Part shown: positions 27,108 through 36,332 of the stretch, piece by piece
How the letters are laid out: each line of letters opens with the position of its first letter
Position numbering within the stretch: position 1 is the first letter of the stretch
Origin: Phyllobacterium sp. YR531
GTDB lineage: Bacteria > Pseudomonadota > Alphaproteobacteria > Rhizobiales > Rhizobiaceae
Direction: 5' to 3'
NCBI RefSeq assembly: GCF_000282595.1
Contig: NZ_AKIZ01000006.1
Location: 1 to 56,435 of the forward strand
Length of the DNA stretch: 56,435 nucleotides
The notes under the pieces: generated by a model
What the model was told of the DNA's origin: nothing
The model's input: the letters and a program-made list of their open reading frames with translations, nothing else
The model's database searches: none
Made by a program: the position numbers and the translations under genes

Positions 27108-28382
27108 TCATTTGACGCCCATGCCCTCTTTGGCGTTTTTTGCTGCAAGGGTGCACAACATAAGAACGGTCTCGTAGGATTTTTCGAAAGCAGGAACGGG
27201 CAGAAATTCAAAGCGCGAATGGAAATTATAAGCGCCGGTGAAAAAATTCGGGGTGGGCAAACCCCGTGCCGACAGCACTGCTCCGTCAGTTCCTCCACGC
27301 ATTGGAATGAGTTGTTTTTCGATCCCGAGCCGGTCCAAAGCGCTGAACAGCAGTTTGGTCGCGCGGTTGTCACGTTCCAGACAGTCGCCAATGTTATGAT
27401 AGGTATCGACGATCTGGTATTGCACCGACCCGGCGGGGTGTTGCGATCTCACCAGGTCAGCGACATCGCCGATACACTGTTTTCGTTGCTCGAATTCCAG
27501 CCTGTCAAAATCACGGATCATGACCTTAAGCCGGGCTTCGTTCTCATTTGCAACAAGGTCCTTGAACCAGAAGTAGCCTTCGCGTTTGTGCGTGCATTCA
27601 GGTGTTTCGTTGCGGTCAAAATGAGAAATGAAGTCGAGCGCCATCAGGAGTGGGTTGACCAGCACACCCTTTGCCGACATCGGATGCGCACTGACGCCGG
27701 TAAAGACGATCTCGCCGGATGCGGCATTGAAATTCTCTATGGCCACTTCTCCGAGCGCGCAGCAATCGATGGTGTAGGCGAAATCGCACGGGAAGCGACC
27801 CAGATCGAGCGCCTTGGCGCCCCGTAGACCGATTTCCTCATCTGGAACAAAGGCGACGAAAATATCGCCATGGGGCCGCCCCGATGGCTCGAGCCGCGCC
27901 AACAACGTCATAATGACCGCGATGGCAGCCTTGTTATCTGCACCAAGGACGCTTGTGCCATCACTTAAAATAATGTCTTCACCCCTCCAAGCGAGAATTT
28001 CCGGATGTTCCGCTACGCGCAACCAGATGTCTTGTCCCGGATTGAGACACAGGTCCAATCCTTCGAAGCGTTTGATTTGCGGCCGGATGAGCGGGGAGAG
28101 GCCGACATCGACTGTATCGAGATGGGCGATGAAGCCAATACGCGGTGCGGTGGGGCAGTTGCCGCGTTTGACGCCGGTGACGATGGCGTGCGCATCGACG
28201 ATGACGTTATCAACGCCGAGATCGCGTAATTCCTGTGCGAGCAACCTGGCGAGTTCAAGCTGTCCCGGCGACGAAGGCAGATGTGTTGATGCCGCATTGC
28301 TCTGGCTATCTATCGCAGCGTAGCGGAAGAACCGGCTGATAAGTTCGTCGCGAATGCCCAGGCCCTGTTCAATCGAAGACAT
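27108..28382 (-). CDS. pepT: Peptidase T (tripeptide aminopeptidase, M20B)
   Basis: The 424-residue cytoplasmic di-zinc aminopeptidase releases the N-terminal residue of tripeptides. Metal ligands and active-site residues are visible: His87 in FIAHLDTVD, bridging Asp149 in VLGADNKAAI, the catalytic/ligand Glu pair in FVPDEEIGLRG (about 182-183), Asp206 in YTIDCC, and a late His in FHSRFEFLP. The length is that of typical PepT. It is the last gene of the peptide-uptake operon, 141 bp after the CapA-like gene, and would degrade the imported peptides. Confidence 0.9.
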   Translation of the reverse strand: MSSIEQGLGIRDELISRFFRYAAIDSQSNAASTHLPSSPGQLELARLLAQELRDLGVDNVIVDAHAIVTGVKRGNCPTAPRIGFIAHLDTVDVGLSPLIRPQIKRFEGLDLCLNPGQDIWLRVAEHPEILAWRGEDIILSDGTSVLGADNKAAIAVIMTLLARLEPSGRPHGDIFVAFVPDEEIGLRGAKALDLGRFPCDFAYTIDCCALGEVAIENFNAASGEIVFTGVSAHPMSAKGVLVNPLLMALDFISHFDRNETPECTHKREGYFWFKDLVANENEARLKVMIRDFDRLEFEQRKQCIGDVADLVRSQHPAGSVQYQIVDTYHNIGDCLERDNRATKLLFSALDRLGIEKQLIPMRGGTDGAVLSARGLPTPNFFTGAYNFHSRFEFLPVPAFEKSYETVLMLCTLAAKNAKEGMGVK

Positions 28383-28523
28383 TTAATTCTTTCTATAATT
28401 GTGAACGTGATAATGTTTTTAAGCACGCGTCCCGTGCGCATCCGGGACTCTGCTTCCTCCCTCACCTTGCCACTCCACGGAAATCTCCAGGTCTCCACAG
28501 GCAACCCACGATCGCGCCGGCTA

Positions 28524-29759
28524 TCAGACACGGAGAATGCCTATTCCATCTTCCAGGCCGATGTGCGCGCCCAGATTTGCGGATTGGTCTCTGAACCGTT
28601 GCAGGATTCTTGTCGCGTTCCCGCCCGTTGCCAGGTGAGGAACCAACCGGCGTTCGAGCGAATGATTGTTCAAACCATCCTCGCCGCCGATCACAACCGG
28701 ATAGAACCGGATGTCGATCAGCGTGTTGTCTTGTCCGTAGGAACACAGGCCGACAACACTCTCCCAGACCTCAGGGGCATGCCACGCCGACGTTTCCGAC
28801 CGGACATGAAAGATGAAATTGCCTAGGCTGTAGAAAATCGGCCGGCGCCGATAGATTTCTACGGGTTGAAGCACGGGGGCGCCATGACTAACGAACATGG
28901 CAGCCCCGGCGTCAATAAATTGTCTTGCAACACCACTGACCCATTCCGGTACCTGGTACCAATTGGAAGACCAGTGATGATGATGCAGATAGGCAATGAC
29001 GAGGCAACCATCCTTGGCAGCAGCAGCTATTGCTCCAAGGTTGCGGGCAATATCTTCTTCATCGATTTTGACGCTCCTGCCAAACCTTTTGGATCGTTTG
29101 AAGATTGCCCGGGCAATACCGATCTCCTGATGTGGATCGACAGAAGGTGGATCATCCGGCTGACTGTCATTGGTGAGGTCGATCGCCGTATAACCAACTT
29201 TTTCCCGGACAGATCGAATCTGATCGAATGCTGCCTCATCCAGCTCGATGACCTGTGACAGTCCAAGCCTGTTCACGCCGGGTCGTTCGGGCCTGCTGCT
29301 GGTTGCATTTGCGGCATACATGAAATCCGGACCGGGACCGCCATCCATGGCGACGATGGCTACACGCCGCCCACCCATCGTTGCAATACTCGCCTGCGAC
29401 GCCTCGCTCTGGTTGCGGCCGAGCCCCGCATGGAGAAAACCTCGCTTCTCGACCTCCTCCAAGGTTGAGAGCACACCGGACGGGCCGAGGTCGAAAGCAT
29501 GATTGTTCGAAAGCGAAAGTCCGCCAAACCCGATCGCCTGCAGTGCATCGAGGACGACGGGCTCGCTGCAGCCGAAGAATGATCCCTTGAGGGGCCACCC
29601 GCCATGGCTTCCAAGGATCGTCCCCTCGAAATTGGTAAACGAAAGATCGGCTTGATGGACCAGTGCCTGAAGCGCCTCAAATGCCGGCGTGCGGATATTG
29701 CGAATATCGTGTTTGATGAGCGATTGGCCGGTGACGGCCAGTGTGAAGCTGTCATTCAT
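28524..29759 (-). CDS. CapA-like metallophosphoesterase-fold protein
   Basis: The 411-residue protein is of the CapA/PgsA family (calcineurin-like phosphoesterase fold). It shows DLSFTNFEGT, the SLSNNHAFDLG motif, YLHHHHWSSNW, FVSHGAPVLQPVEIYR and FYSLGNFIF, all hallmarks of the family. Family members are best known in poly-gamma-glutamate capsule synthesis, but many stand-alone members occur with peptide transporters and peptidases, as here; an enzyme acting on an imported gamma-peptide or cyclic peptide is plausible. No signal peptide or membrane anchor is present, unlike capsule-type CapA, so it probably works in the cytoplasm. AAAGGTG precedes the ATG. Confidence 0.8.
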   Translation of the reverse strand: MNDSFTLAVTGQSLIKHDIRNIRTPAFEALQALVHQADLSFTNFEGTILGSHGGWPLKGSFFGCSEPVVLDALQAIGFGGLSLSNNHAFDLGPSGVLSTLEEVEKRGFLHAGLGRNQSEASQASIATMGGRRVAIVAMDGGPGPDFMYAANATSSRPERPGVNRLGLSQVIELDEAAFDQIRSVREKVGYTAIDLTNDSQPDDPPSVDPHQEIGIARAIFKRSKRFGRSVKIDEEDIARNLGAIAAAAKDGCLVIAYLHHHHWSSNWYQVPEWVSGVARQFIDAGAAMFVSHGAPVLQPVEIYRRRPIFYSLGNFIFHVRSETSAWHAPEVWESVVGLCSYGQDNTLIDIRFYPVVIGGEDGLNNHSLERRLVPHLATGGNATRILQRFRDQSANLGAHIGLEDGIGILRV

Positions 29760-29804
29760 GTGTCACCTTTTGCGGGAATATGAGCCACCCGTTTGGATAG
29801 GCAG

Positions 29805-29867
29805 GTGTTGAAGATGATGCGGACGATGGTGCCGCAGACGAATCTGCGCCGCCTTCACCTTCAACAC
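29805..29867. repeat. Nested intercistronic hairpin
   Basis: Outer arms GTGTTGAAG (29805-29813) and CTTCAACAC (29859-29867) pair perfectly, and inside them CGCAGA (29833-29838) / TCTGCG (29843-29848) form a stem with a 4-nt loop. The right outer arm covers the stop codon of the double ATPase. The structure may control read-through into or stability of the capA-pepT half of the operon. Confidence 0.5.
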
Positions 29868-31531
29868 GTGAACCGGCTGGGCCGGGCGTCGATGAGCGCG
29901 CGTGTGTAGGGGTTCTTGGATTGCGAAAAGACGAAGTCGGAAGACCCGAAATCCTCTACCTGGCCGTCCTTGAAGATGTAGAGCGAACTGCACAGCTGTT
30001 GCACGACGGCAAGATCATGGGAGATAAAGACCATCGTCATGTGCTGCGTGGTGATGCTGTCTTTGAGAAGCTGGATGATTTCGGCCTGTACGGACACGTC
30101 AAGGGCTGAGGTCGGCTCGTCTGCAATGATGATCTGCGGCTTCGCCAGTAGCGCTCGGGCGATACAAATGCGCTGTTTCTGGCCGCCCGATAGCTGATGG
30201 GGATGACGGTCAATCAAGCTGCGCGCCAGACCGAGCCGGTCCATCATCGTTGCAGCATCCGCCGGTCCTTCCTTGGGATGCAGGCTTGCGCCAAAGCGAA
30301 TGCTCTCGCGCAGTGTTTCTCCGACGCTCATCCTGGGATTGAGCGACACCGCAGGATCCTGAAAGATCATCTGCACCCGGCTGAGGAGACCGCTTCGGCG
30401 GCCATTCTTCGACACATCAAATTGGGTTCCGTCGATCGTGACTGATCCCGCGGGCGCCCTGTCGAGGCCAGCGATGATCCGGCCGAGCGTTGTCTTTCCG
30501 CTGCCGCTCTCGCCAACAATGCCGGTGATCGTGCCACGCGGCAGCTTTATGCTGACATCGCGCAAGGCGAAGATTGCCTTGTTGCGGGATGAGTTCCAGA
30601 CGAACCCTTGGCGGACGAAGGTTTTGGAAACACTTTTTGCAACGAGAAGCATGGTGTTGCCCTCGCCCACGTTCGTGGAAATGCTCGCATTGCCATTCGC
30701 TTGGCCCTTGCCGGCAGTTGCCGAGAGCCGCAGTCGCGGGACTGCGGCTAGCAGGCTGCGTGTGTAGTTGTTTGCGGGTGCATCGAGAATGACCGCGGTG
30801 CGATCCTGTTCCACCACCCTGCCCTTTCTCATGACGAGAACCCGGTCGGTTATCTCAGAAACCACGCCCATGTCGTGAGTGACCAGGACGATGGAGATAC
30901 CGGTGTCATCGACGAGGGTTCGAAGGAGCTTGAGTATCTGCTTCTGAACGGTGGCATCGAGTGCCGAGGTCGGCTCGTCGGCGATGATAATGTCGGGGGA
31001 TCCGGCGAGCGCAATAGCGATGACCGCCCGTTGTCTTTGCCCTCCGGAGAACTGATGCGGATAATTCCCGTATCTGCGCTCGGGTTGCGGAATTCCGACG
31101 CGGGCCAGGAGCGCGACAGCCCGTGCGCGCGCCTCCTGTCTCGGGACAGAGGCGTCGATCGCCAGGATCGTTTCCTGCACCTGTGCGCCGACGCTCATCA
31201 GAGGATCGAGGGAGGCAGTATGATCCTGGAAGATGGCCGATATTCTTCGTCCCCAGATGGCATCTCCATCTCCTCCCATGGGATCGATCGGCCTGCCATC
31301 TAGTTCGATCGATCCTGACGTCCGCTGAAACTCGGGAGCAAGCAAGCCGAGAACGGCATTGCCCAAAGTCGACTTTCCGGCACCCGACTCGCCAATGATG
31401 CCGACAATCTCACCGCGGCCGAGTTCGAAACTTACATTTTGCAGGATCGTTATCGGTCCGGAGGCAGAGAGATGACGCAGGCTGAGGTTTCTCACCTGAA
31501 GCAGTGGTGGTGTTGCAGTCTCACATGTCAT
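29861..31531 (-). CDS. Fused double ATPase of a peptide ABC importer (DppD-DppF type)
   Basis: The 556-residue protein contains two complete ABC domains. The first has Walker A GESGAGKST, signature FSGGQRQ and Walker B IIIADEP; the second has Walker A GESGSGKTT, signature LSGGQKQ and Walker B IIIADEP. In many oligopeptide importers these are two proteins (D and F); fusion is a known variant in alphaproteobacteria. The start at 31531 follows AAGGAG at 9 nt and overlaps the upstream permease stop by 4 bp (ATGA). It powers uptake through the two permeases upstream. Confidence 0.9.
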   Translation of the reverse strand: MTCETATPPLLQVRNLSLRHLSASGPITILQNVSFELGRGEIVGIIGESGAGKSTLGNAVLGLLAPEFQRTSGSIELDGRPIDPMGGDGDAIWGRRISAIFQDHTASLDPLMSVGAQVQETILAIDASVPRQEARARAVALLARVGIPQPERRYGNYPHQFSGGQRQRAVIAIALAGSPDIIIADEPTSALDATVQKQILKLLRTLVDDTGISIVLVTHDMGVVSEITDRVLVMRKGRVVEQDRTAVILDAPANNYTRSLLAAVPRLRLSATAGKGQANGNASISTNVGEGNTMLLVAKSVSKTFVRQGFVWNSSRNKAIFALRDVSIKLPRGTITGIVGESGSGKTTLGRIIAGLDRAPAGSVTIDGTQFDVSKNGRRSGLLSRVQMIFQDPAVSLNPRMSVGETLRESIRFGASLHPKEGPADAATMMDRLGLARSLIDRHPHQLSGGQKQRICIARALLAKPQIIIADEPTSALDVSVQAEIIQLLKDSITTQHMTMVFISHDLAVVQQLCSSLYIFKDGQVEDFGSSDFVFSQSKNPYTRALIDARPSRFTC

Positions 31532-32403
31532 ACTGGGCGGCTCCTTGGATCGAGATGACGGCGAACGTCTTCTCCGACGAAGTTGATACTTGCGATGAGA
31601 CCGAAGAGCGCGAGACCAGGGAAAAGGCTCGTCCAATATTGCCCGGTCAGTAGGTACTGGAAGCCGTTTGCGACCGCAGAGCCAAGCGAAGGCTTGTCGA
31701 TAGGAACGCCGAGCCCGAGAAAGGACAAGGTTGCTTCGAGCGCGACCGCGTGACCGATTTCGATCGGGATCAACGTCACAGCCGGCGCGATGCTGTTGGG
31801 CAAAAGGTGGCGGAAGATAATCCGGGACGTAGGCAGTCGCATGAGGCGGGCTGCATCCATGTAGGACTTGTTTGTCTCGCTCAATGCGACGCTGCGCACC
31901 AATCTTGCGTAGGTCGCCCATTGAGCGATGATCAACGCCAGAATGATCCGGTCGATTCCGGGGCCGAGCGTGACGATGGCAATCAACGCGACGAGAATGG
32001 TCGGAAGGCTAAGCTGAAGATCGACCAGTCGCATAATCGCGCTATCGACCCAGCTGCCGAAATAAGCCGCACTGACCCCGGCTGTCAGCCCGATCAGTGC
32101 GGCGATGGCAGCGCTTGTGATTGACACCACCAGGCTGATACGCAAGCCATAAAGTATGGTGCTGAGGATATCTCTTCCAAGCCCGTCTGTTCCCAGCAGA
32201 TAGAGATAGCCGCCGCTGCCCGGTGTGCCCGGCGAAGAGGACGCTTCCCATCCATAGATCTGCAGCGGATCATAGGGGTTTTGCGGGGCGATGACGGGGG
32301 CTGCAAGTGCAAGCAGGATATAGGTTGCAAGCACGATCATGGGTACGGTCAACACCTGCCCATAGGGACGCTTTTTCAGCGCCCGGAGGATTTCAGTTTT
32401 CAT
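31528..32403 (-). CDS. Peptide ABC transporter permease (DppC/OppC-like)
   Basis: The 291-residue permease has an N-terminal membrane segment (about 18-38) and the family periplasmic pattern LLGTDGLGRDILSTILYG, then the EAA-like docking region (MDAARLMRLPTSRIIFRHLLP). It forms the translocation channel with the next-upstream permease. A GAAGGTG ribosome site precedes the ATG, 12 bp after the previous stop. Confidence 0.9.
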   Translation of the reverse strand: MKTEILRALKKRPYGQVLTVPMIVLATYILLALAAPVIAPQNPYDPLQIYGWEASSSPGTPGSGGYLYLLGTDGLGRDILSTILYGLRISLVVSITSAAIAALIGLTAGVSAAYFGSWVDSAIMRLVDLQLSLPTILVALIAIVTLGPGIDRIILALIIAQWATYARLVRSVALSETNKSYMDAARLMRLPTSRIIFRHLLPNSIAPAVTLIPIEIGHAVALEATLSFLGLGVPIDKPSLGSAVANGFQYLLTGQYWTSLFPGLALFGLIASINFVGEDVRRHLDPRSRPV

Positions 32404-32415
32404 GGCATTTCACCT

Positions 32416-33393
32416 TCAGGAGGACAGGCGCACGCGCGGGTCGAGCACGGCATGGAAGAGATCGACAAAGGCATTCAGCGCAACAAACGTCACCGAGATG
32501 AAGGTCAGTGTCGCCATCACCACCGGCCGGTCGAGGAGCTGGATAGAGTCGATCAGGAGCTTGCCAACGCCCGGCCAGGCGAAAATCGATTCCACGACCA
32601 CCGCAAAAGCAAGCATGCCGCCAAATTGCAGGCCAATGATCGTCACGATAGGCATGCTGATGTTCGGAAGGGTGTGGCGGAGCAGTATCCTTCGGGGGGA
32701 AAGTCCTTTCGCCCGGCAAAATCGCGTAAAATCGAGGTTTTCTACTTCTATCGTGCCCGAGCGCGAAAGACGCGCGATCAGTGCGATGTTGGGTATGGCC
32801 AGCGCAAGGGCTGGAAGGAAAAGGTGCCAAAAACCGTTTCGGGTCAGGACACTCCACTCCTGTCCAAGGAAACTCGCCGTCGCACCTCTTCCGCCCGATG
32901 GAAACCAGCCGGTCAGAATGGCACCGGCGAGGATCAGCATCATGCTCAGCCAGAATGAGGGAATGCTCAGCGCAAATACACTTGATCTGAGGACAATCCG
33001 GTCGAAAACTGTCCCGCTTTGCCTCCCGGCGAGAAGCCCGAGGCCAACACCGACCGGAGCCGCGATAAGCATCGCGACGCATGCGAGTTCCAGCGTTGCA
33101 GGCAACTTGCTTATGACCAGCGCGAAGGCCGGCATATGATAGATATACGAGGTGCCGAAGTTTCCGCGAACCACGTTGCTGATGAATACGCCGTATTGAT
33201 GCCAGATCGGTTGATCCAGCCCAAGCGCGATCGTCGCATTGCGGATATCCTCGGGCGTGGCAGTTTCGATATTGACGATATTGAACACTGGGTTGCCGAC
33301 ACTGTGAATGCCGAGGAAGCCGACCAACGACATGGCGAGAAGGAGAAGGAAGGCTTGAGCCAACCGTCCCAATGCGACTGAAATCAGGGCCAT
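32416..33393 (-). CDS. Peptide ABC transporter permease (DppB/OppB-like)
   Basis: The 325-residue permease shows the OppB pattern: membrane segment AFLLLLAMSLVGFLGIHSVG near the N-terminus, LGLDQPIWHQYGVFISNVVRG, then a docking loop (FCRAKGLSPRRILLRHTLPN) and further membrane segments. Its start lies 6 bp after the binding-protein stop, so the two genes are co-transcribed. Confidence 0.9.
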   Translation of the reverse strand: MALISVALGRLAQAFLLLLAMSLVGFLGIHSVGNPVFNIVNIETATPEDIRNATIALGLDQPIWHQYGVFISNVVRGNFGTSYIYHMPAFALVISKLPATLELACVAMLIAAPVGVGLGLLAGRQSGTVFDRIVLRSSVFALSIPSFWLSMMLILAGAILTGWFPSGGRGATASFLGQEWSVLTRNGFWHLFLPALALAIPNIALIARLSRSGTIEVENLDFTRFCRAKGLSPRRILLRHTLPNISMPIVTIIGLQFGGMLAFAVVVESIFAWPGVGKLLIDSIQLLDRPVVMATLTFISVTFVALNAFVDLFHAVLDPRVRLSS

Positions 33394-33399
33394 GATCGC

Positions 33400-34995
33400 T
33401 TACTCCGTCACGGGAAGTGTTTGCATGGCGGTCGTCCAGCCGCGGGGATGCATAGCATAGGCGGCAACCCGGGCGCCGTAACCGACGATGTGATGGAAGT
33501 GATAAAGGGGGATGATCGGCTGGTCGGCCATGACGAAATCCGTCGCCTCGGCAAGTGCATTGTTGCGCTCCAGCCCCTCCTCAATGCTTTGCGCCTTTGC
33601 CAGCATCTGGTCAAAAGCCTGGTTGCGATAGTGGCCGAAGTTCAAGGCACCGCTCCCACCCTCGGGATCTGGCGATGCGAGGAGAGCGTGAAGGATGACA
33701 TCCACCGTCTCGCCGGAGGTGCCACCGTACCAAAGAGCATAATCACCGGCGGCACGCCTGGTGTTGAAAACAGAAAATGGCGAGGTGGCAGGCTGGACGG
33801 CCACCCCGATACGGGCCCAGCTTTGCGCGATCGCCTGCAGGCTTTCGCCATCACCCGGATAACGACCAGCAGGTCCGGCCAGCACGACATGGAAGCCCTC
33901 TGGGAACCCAGCTTCTGCGAGAAGTGCTTTCGCTTCCTCATAATTGGGAGCTTCAGGCGTCAAATTGGCTGAAGTGCCCGGCAGACCGTTCGGGAAAACC
34001 TGCGCTGCAGCGGTACCGTAACCTGCGAGAATCTTGTCAACCAGGACGCCGCGATCCGTTGCCATGGCAAGCGCGCGCCGGACCAGGGGATTCTTGAACG
34101 GATTGGCGATCTCAACTCCCGATTTGTCTGTTACGCCGGGAAGTGTCTCTCTTTCCACGTCGAACTGGATAAAGTTGATCCGCGCTGCGCCGACGCTGGC
34201 AATCTTTGCGCCGCGCTGTTTCAGGGACGCCACATCGCGGGCCGGTATTGCATCGGCGATATCAACATCACCGGTGGTCAGTGCAGCAACACGTGCAGCA
34301 GGGCTTTCGATAACCCGGAATGTTACCTCCGGCCAGTCAGGTTTATCGCCCCAATAGTCATTGTTTCTCTTAAGCTTGAGCATCTCGCCGGAGCTCCAGC
34401 TTTCGAACCTATAGGGACCCGTGCCGACGGGAGCGTGACCTGCGTTGAGTTCCTGCGTCGTCTGGAACCCCTGCCCCGGCCGGTGCATGACGAAAATCGA
34501 GGAGAATGACAGTGGCAGGTTGGGAACGGGGCCACTTGTCTCGATGACGACAGTGAGCGGATCGGGCGCCGAGACCGACTTGATCCCGCTCACATAGGAG
34601 CGAAAGCCGCCGTTTGGTGATTTCACGAAATCGCGGATGCGTTCAATCGTGTAGACGACATCATCCGCTGTGAACGGCGAGCCGTCATGAAAGCGGACAT
34701 TTTCCCTCAGTTTGAACTGCCATTGCGTCTCGGAGGTCGCGCGCCAGGAAACAGCAAGACCGGGCTTCAGATCCAGCTTTTCATCCTGATAGACAAGGCG
34801 CTCGTATATATGGGAGAGCAGCGAGGTATTTTCATTGAGATTTGCGTAATGCGGATCGAGTGTCATCAACTTATACGATGTCGCGATCCGAAGTTCGTCC
34901 TGTGCCCGTGCCGCCCCCGGAAAGATGTTCCAAGACATGACCACAATCAATAACATGGACAAAAGACATGAACGAAATGGCTTTGTTGATCTCAT
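33400..34995 (-). CDS. Peptide ABC transporter substrate-binding protein (SBP family 5)
   Basis: This 531-residue periplasmic protein has a signal peptide over residues 1-31 (MRSTKPFRS..., ending GAARA), then the family-5 features LRIATSYKLMTLDPHYAN, WQFKLRENVRFHDGSPFTADDVVYT and GTGPYRFESW. Members bind oligopeptides, opines or related compounds. The start at 34995 with a GAGGGA ribosome site is preferred to 35064, which would bury the signal peptide. It is the first gene of the six-gene uptake operon running to pepT. Confidence 0.9.
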   Translation of the reverse strand: MRSTKPFRSCLLSMLLIVVMSWNIFPGAARAQDELRIATSYKLMTLDPHYANLNENTSLLSHIYERLVYQDEKLDLKPGLAVSWRATSETQWQFKLRENVRFHDGSPFTADDVVYTIERIRDFVKSPNGGFRSYVSGIKSVSAPDPLTVVIETSGPVPNLPLSFSSIFVMHRPGQGFQTTQELNAGHAPVGTGPYRFESWSSGEMLKLKRNNDYWGDKPDWPEVTFRVIESPAARVAALTTGDVDIADAIPARDVASLKQRGAKIASVGAARINFIQFDVERETLPGVTDKSGVEIANPFKNPLVRRALAMATDRGVLVDKILAGYGTAAAQVFPNGLPGTSANLTPEAPNYEEAKALLAEAGFPEGFHVVLAGPAGRYPGDGESLQAIAQSWARIGVAVQPATSPFSVFNTRRAAGDYALWYGGTSGETVDVILHALLASPDPEGGSGALNFGHYRNQAFDQMLAKAQSIEEGLERNNALAEATDFVMADQPIIPLYHFHHIVGYGARVAAYAMHPRGWTTAMQTLPVTE

Positions 34996-35113
34996 TATAA
35001 AAGTTCCCTCTTTTTTTGTTTTTTGGGTACAGTTGCCCCACTGTGGCGGAAGGGATTCCATCACATATCCTGCATGAGACTACGTCCTCAAAGACACTGA
35101 CTTTGATCGATTT

Positions 35114-35144
35114 GAAGAGTATTCTCTGTAGATGAATACTCTTC
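35114..35144. promoter_or_regulatory. Perfect 11-bp inverted repeat upstream of the peptide operon
   Basis: GAAGAGTATTC (35114-35124) and GAATACTCTTC (35134-35144) are perfect arms around a 9-nt spacer. Within it CTCTGTAGATGAAT (35124-35137) matches the site before the XRE gene at 26.8 kb. It lies about 120-150 bp upstream of the binding-protein start and about 160 bp downstream of the end of the next gene, so an operator is more likely than a terminator. Confidence 0.6.
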
Positions 35145-35302
35145 GTTGCGGGATCACTCCTTATCTGAAGGCCTGACAATCCGCCGGGTGAAATCTGAAG
35201 AAGGCAAAGGCAACAACTTGCTTGAAACTGCTATGACACACGAACAATCAAAGACCTTTGCCAGACAAGGTGCAGTGTCCGTTGCGGACTGCAAACGACA
35301 TA

Positions 35303-35881
35303 CTACCCACATCGAGGTGTCCTTTGGCTTGCCGACGTCGATACGGGATCACGCCCGTTTTTGCGAAAGGACATTTGTGCATCGATCTTCAAAAGGTCGG
35401 CAATGACGACACGGATTTGTGGCCAGGGATACGCATCGCTGTCAGCGCAGGGCTGCCACTTGTCGACGATGGCATGGAGCTTGGCTGTTGCTCCGATAAT
35501 CGATTGGGCCGGTGTGTACCACAAGATTTCTGCCACTCTGTTCTCGGCGATAGAAGCGCGGCTCTCTTCTTTAAGAGCCTTGCTGTACCCAACCTGTTCG
35601 TCGGCAGCCTTCCAGGCTTTGGATGAGGTCGGCGGCGAGCCGACTATTGAAATGAGTTTCGCTTCGAGCTTTTGCTGGCGCAGGCACGATTCAGTTACGT
35701 CTTGCCGGGCAGCGCACCACTCCCGCCATGTCACGAATGCCGGATCGTCATCGCAAATGTCCGGCGATGTGATAATTGAGGCGGCAAGCTCTGGATATGT
35801 GGGTAAAGAAGCCGCCAAGACCGAATGGAAATCTCTCCGCGTGACCGGAGGCAAAGTTCTGCTATTGTCGGAATCAGCCAT
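35303..35881 (-). CDS. Conserved-looking protein of unknown function
   Basis: The 192-residue protein is not recognised. It has an AAGGAG ribosome site well placed before the ATG at 35881. The central part (WREWCAARQDVTESCLRQQ) is helical and charged, and the rest has no signal peptide, membrane segment or catalytic motif. An Arg-Arg pair near residue 15 (VTRRDFHSVLAASLP) superficially resembles a Tat motif, but the following stretch is too short and polar. It is co-directional with the peptide operon but separated from it by about 300 bp with the palindrome between. Confidence 0.6.
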   Translation of the reverse strand: MADSDNSRTLPPVTRRDFHSVLAASLPTYPELAASIITSPDICDDDPAFVTWREWCAARQDVTESCLRQQKLEAKLISIVGSPPTSSKAWKAADEQVGYSKALKEESRASIAENRVAEILWYTPAQSIIGATAKLHAIVDKWQPCADSDAYPWPQIRVVIADLLKIDAQMSFRKNGRDPVSTSASQRTPRCG

Positions 35882-36022
35882 GATCCGAGCTCCTTACAGC
35901 TTGGTAGTGGTTAGGCTGCATTCGGTGTTCGAGCACCAGATGCAGCCGCAGTTTATCTTGACGCCGCTATTCGAGAGTGAACTGCAGCATCAAGAAACGT
36001 CTAGATATCACACGAGTTCCAA

Positions 36023-36295
36023 TTGATCAATTCGAAATCACATGATGATAACAAAATCACTGGCGCGCAGGTGCGCGCAGCGCGTGCGCTGATCCGTTGG
36101 AGCGCAAAAGATCTCGCAAAAGCAGCCGGAATTGGTGTTGCAACAGTGAGCCGTGCCGAAGTTGAGGATGGAGTACCGTCAATCACGAGTGCAAACTTAA
36201 GGGCAATCCGCCAAGCTTTGGAGGCTGTCGGCATTGAATTCACCGCACGCAATGGCGGTGGTGTCGGCGTGCGTTTTAAGAATGACGAGCAGTAG
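36023..36295 (+). CDS. Small XRE family regulator (TTG start)
   Basis: The 90-residue protein is a single helix-turn-helix domain: ITGAQVRAARALIRWSAKDL, AKAAGIGVATVSRAEVEDG, then the C-terminal NLRAIRQALEAVGIEFTARN typical of the small alphaproteobacterial XRE group. The only in-frame start before the domain is TTG at 36023, with no good ribosome site. A related, damaged frame follows after 37 bp. Confidence 0.65.
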   Translation: MINSKSHDDNKITGAQVRAARALIRWSAKDLAKAAGIGVATVSRAEVEDGVPSITSANLRAIRQALEAVGIEFTARNGGGVGVRFKNDEQ

Positions 36296-36332
36296 TCTGT
36301 TTAAATAGAGCAATGCTCTGGAGCACGGGGCC

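Noticed and set aside
32281-33139. Two overlapping plus-strand frames of over 220 codons in the peptide permease genes
   Set aside because: The minus-strand permeases have clear family motifs and operon spacing; the opposite frames have unusual composition and no recognisable domain.
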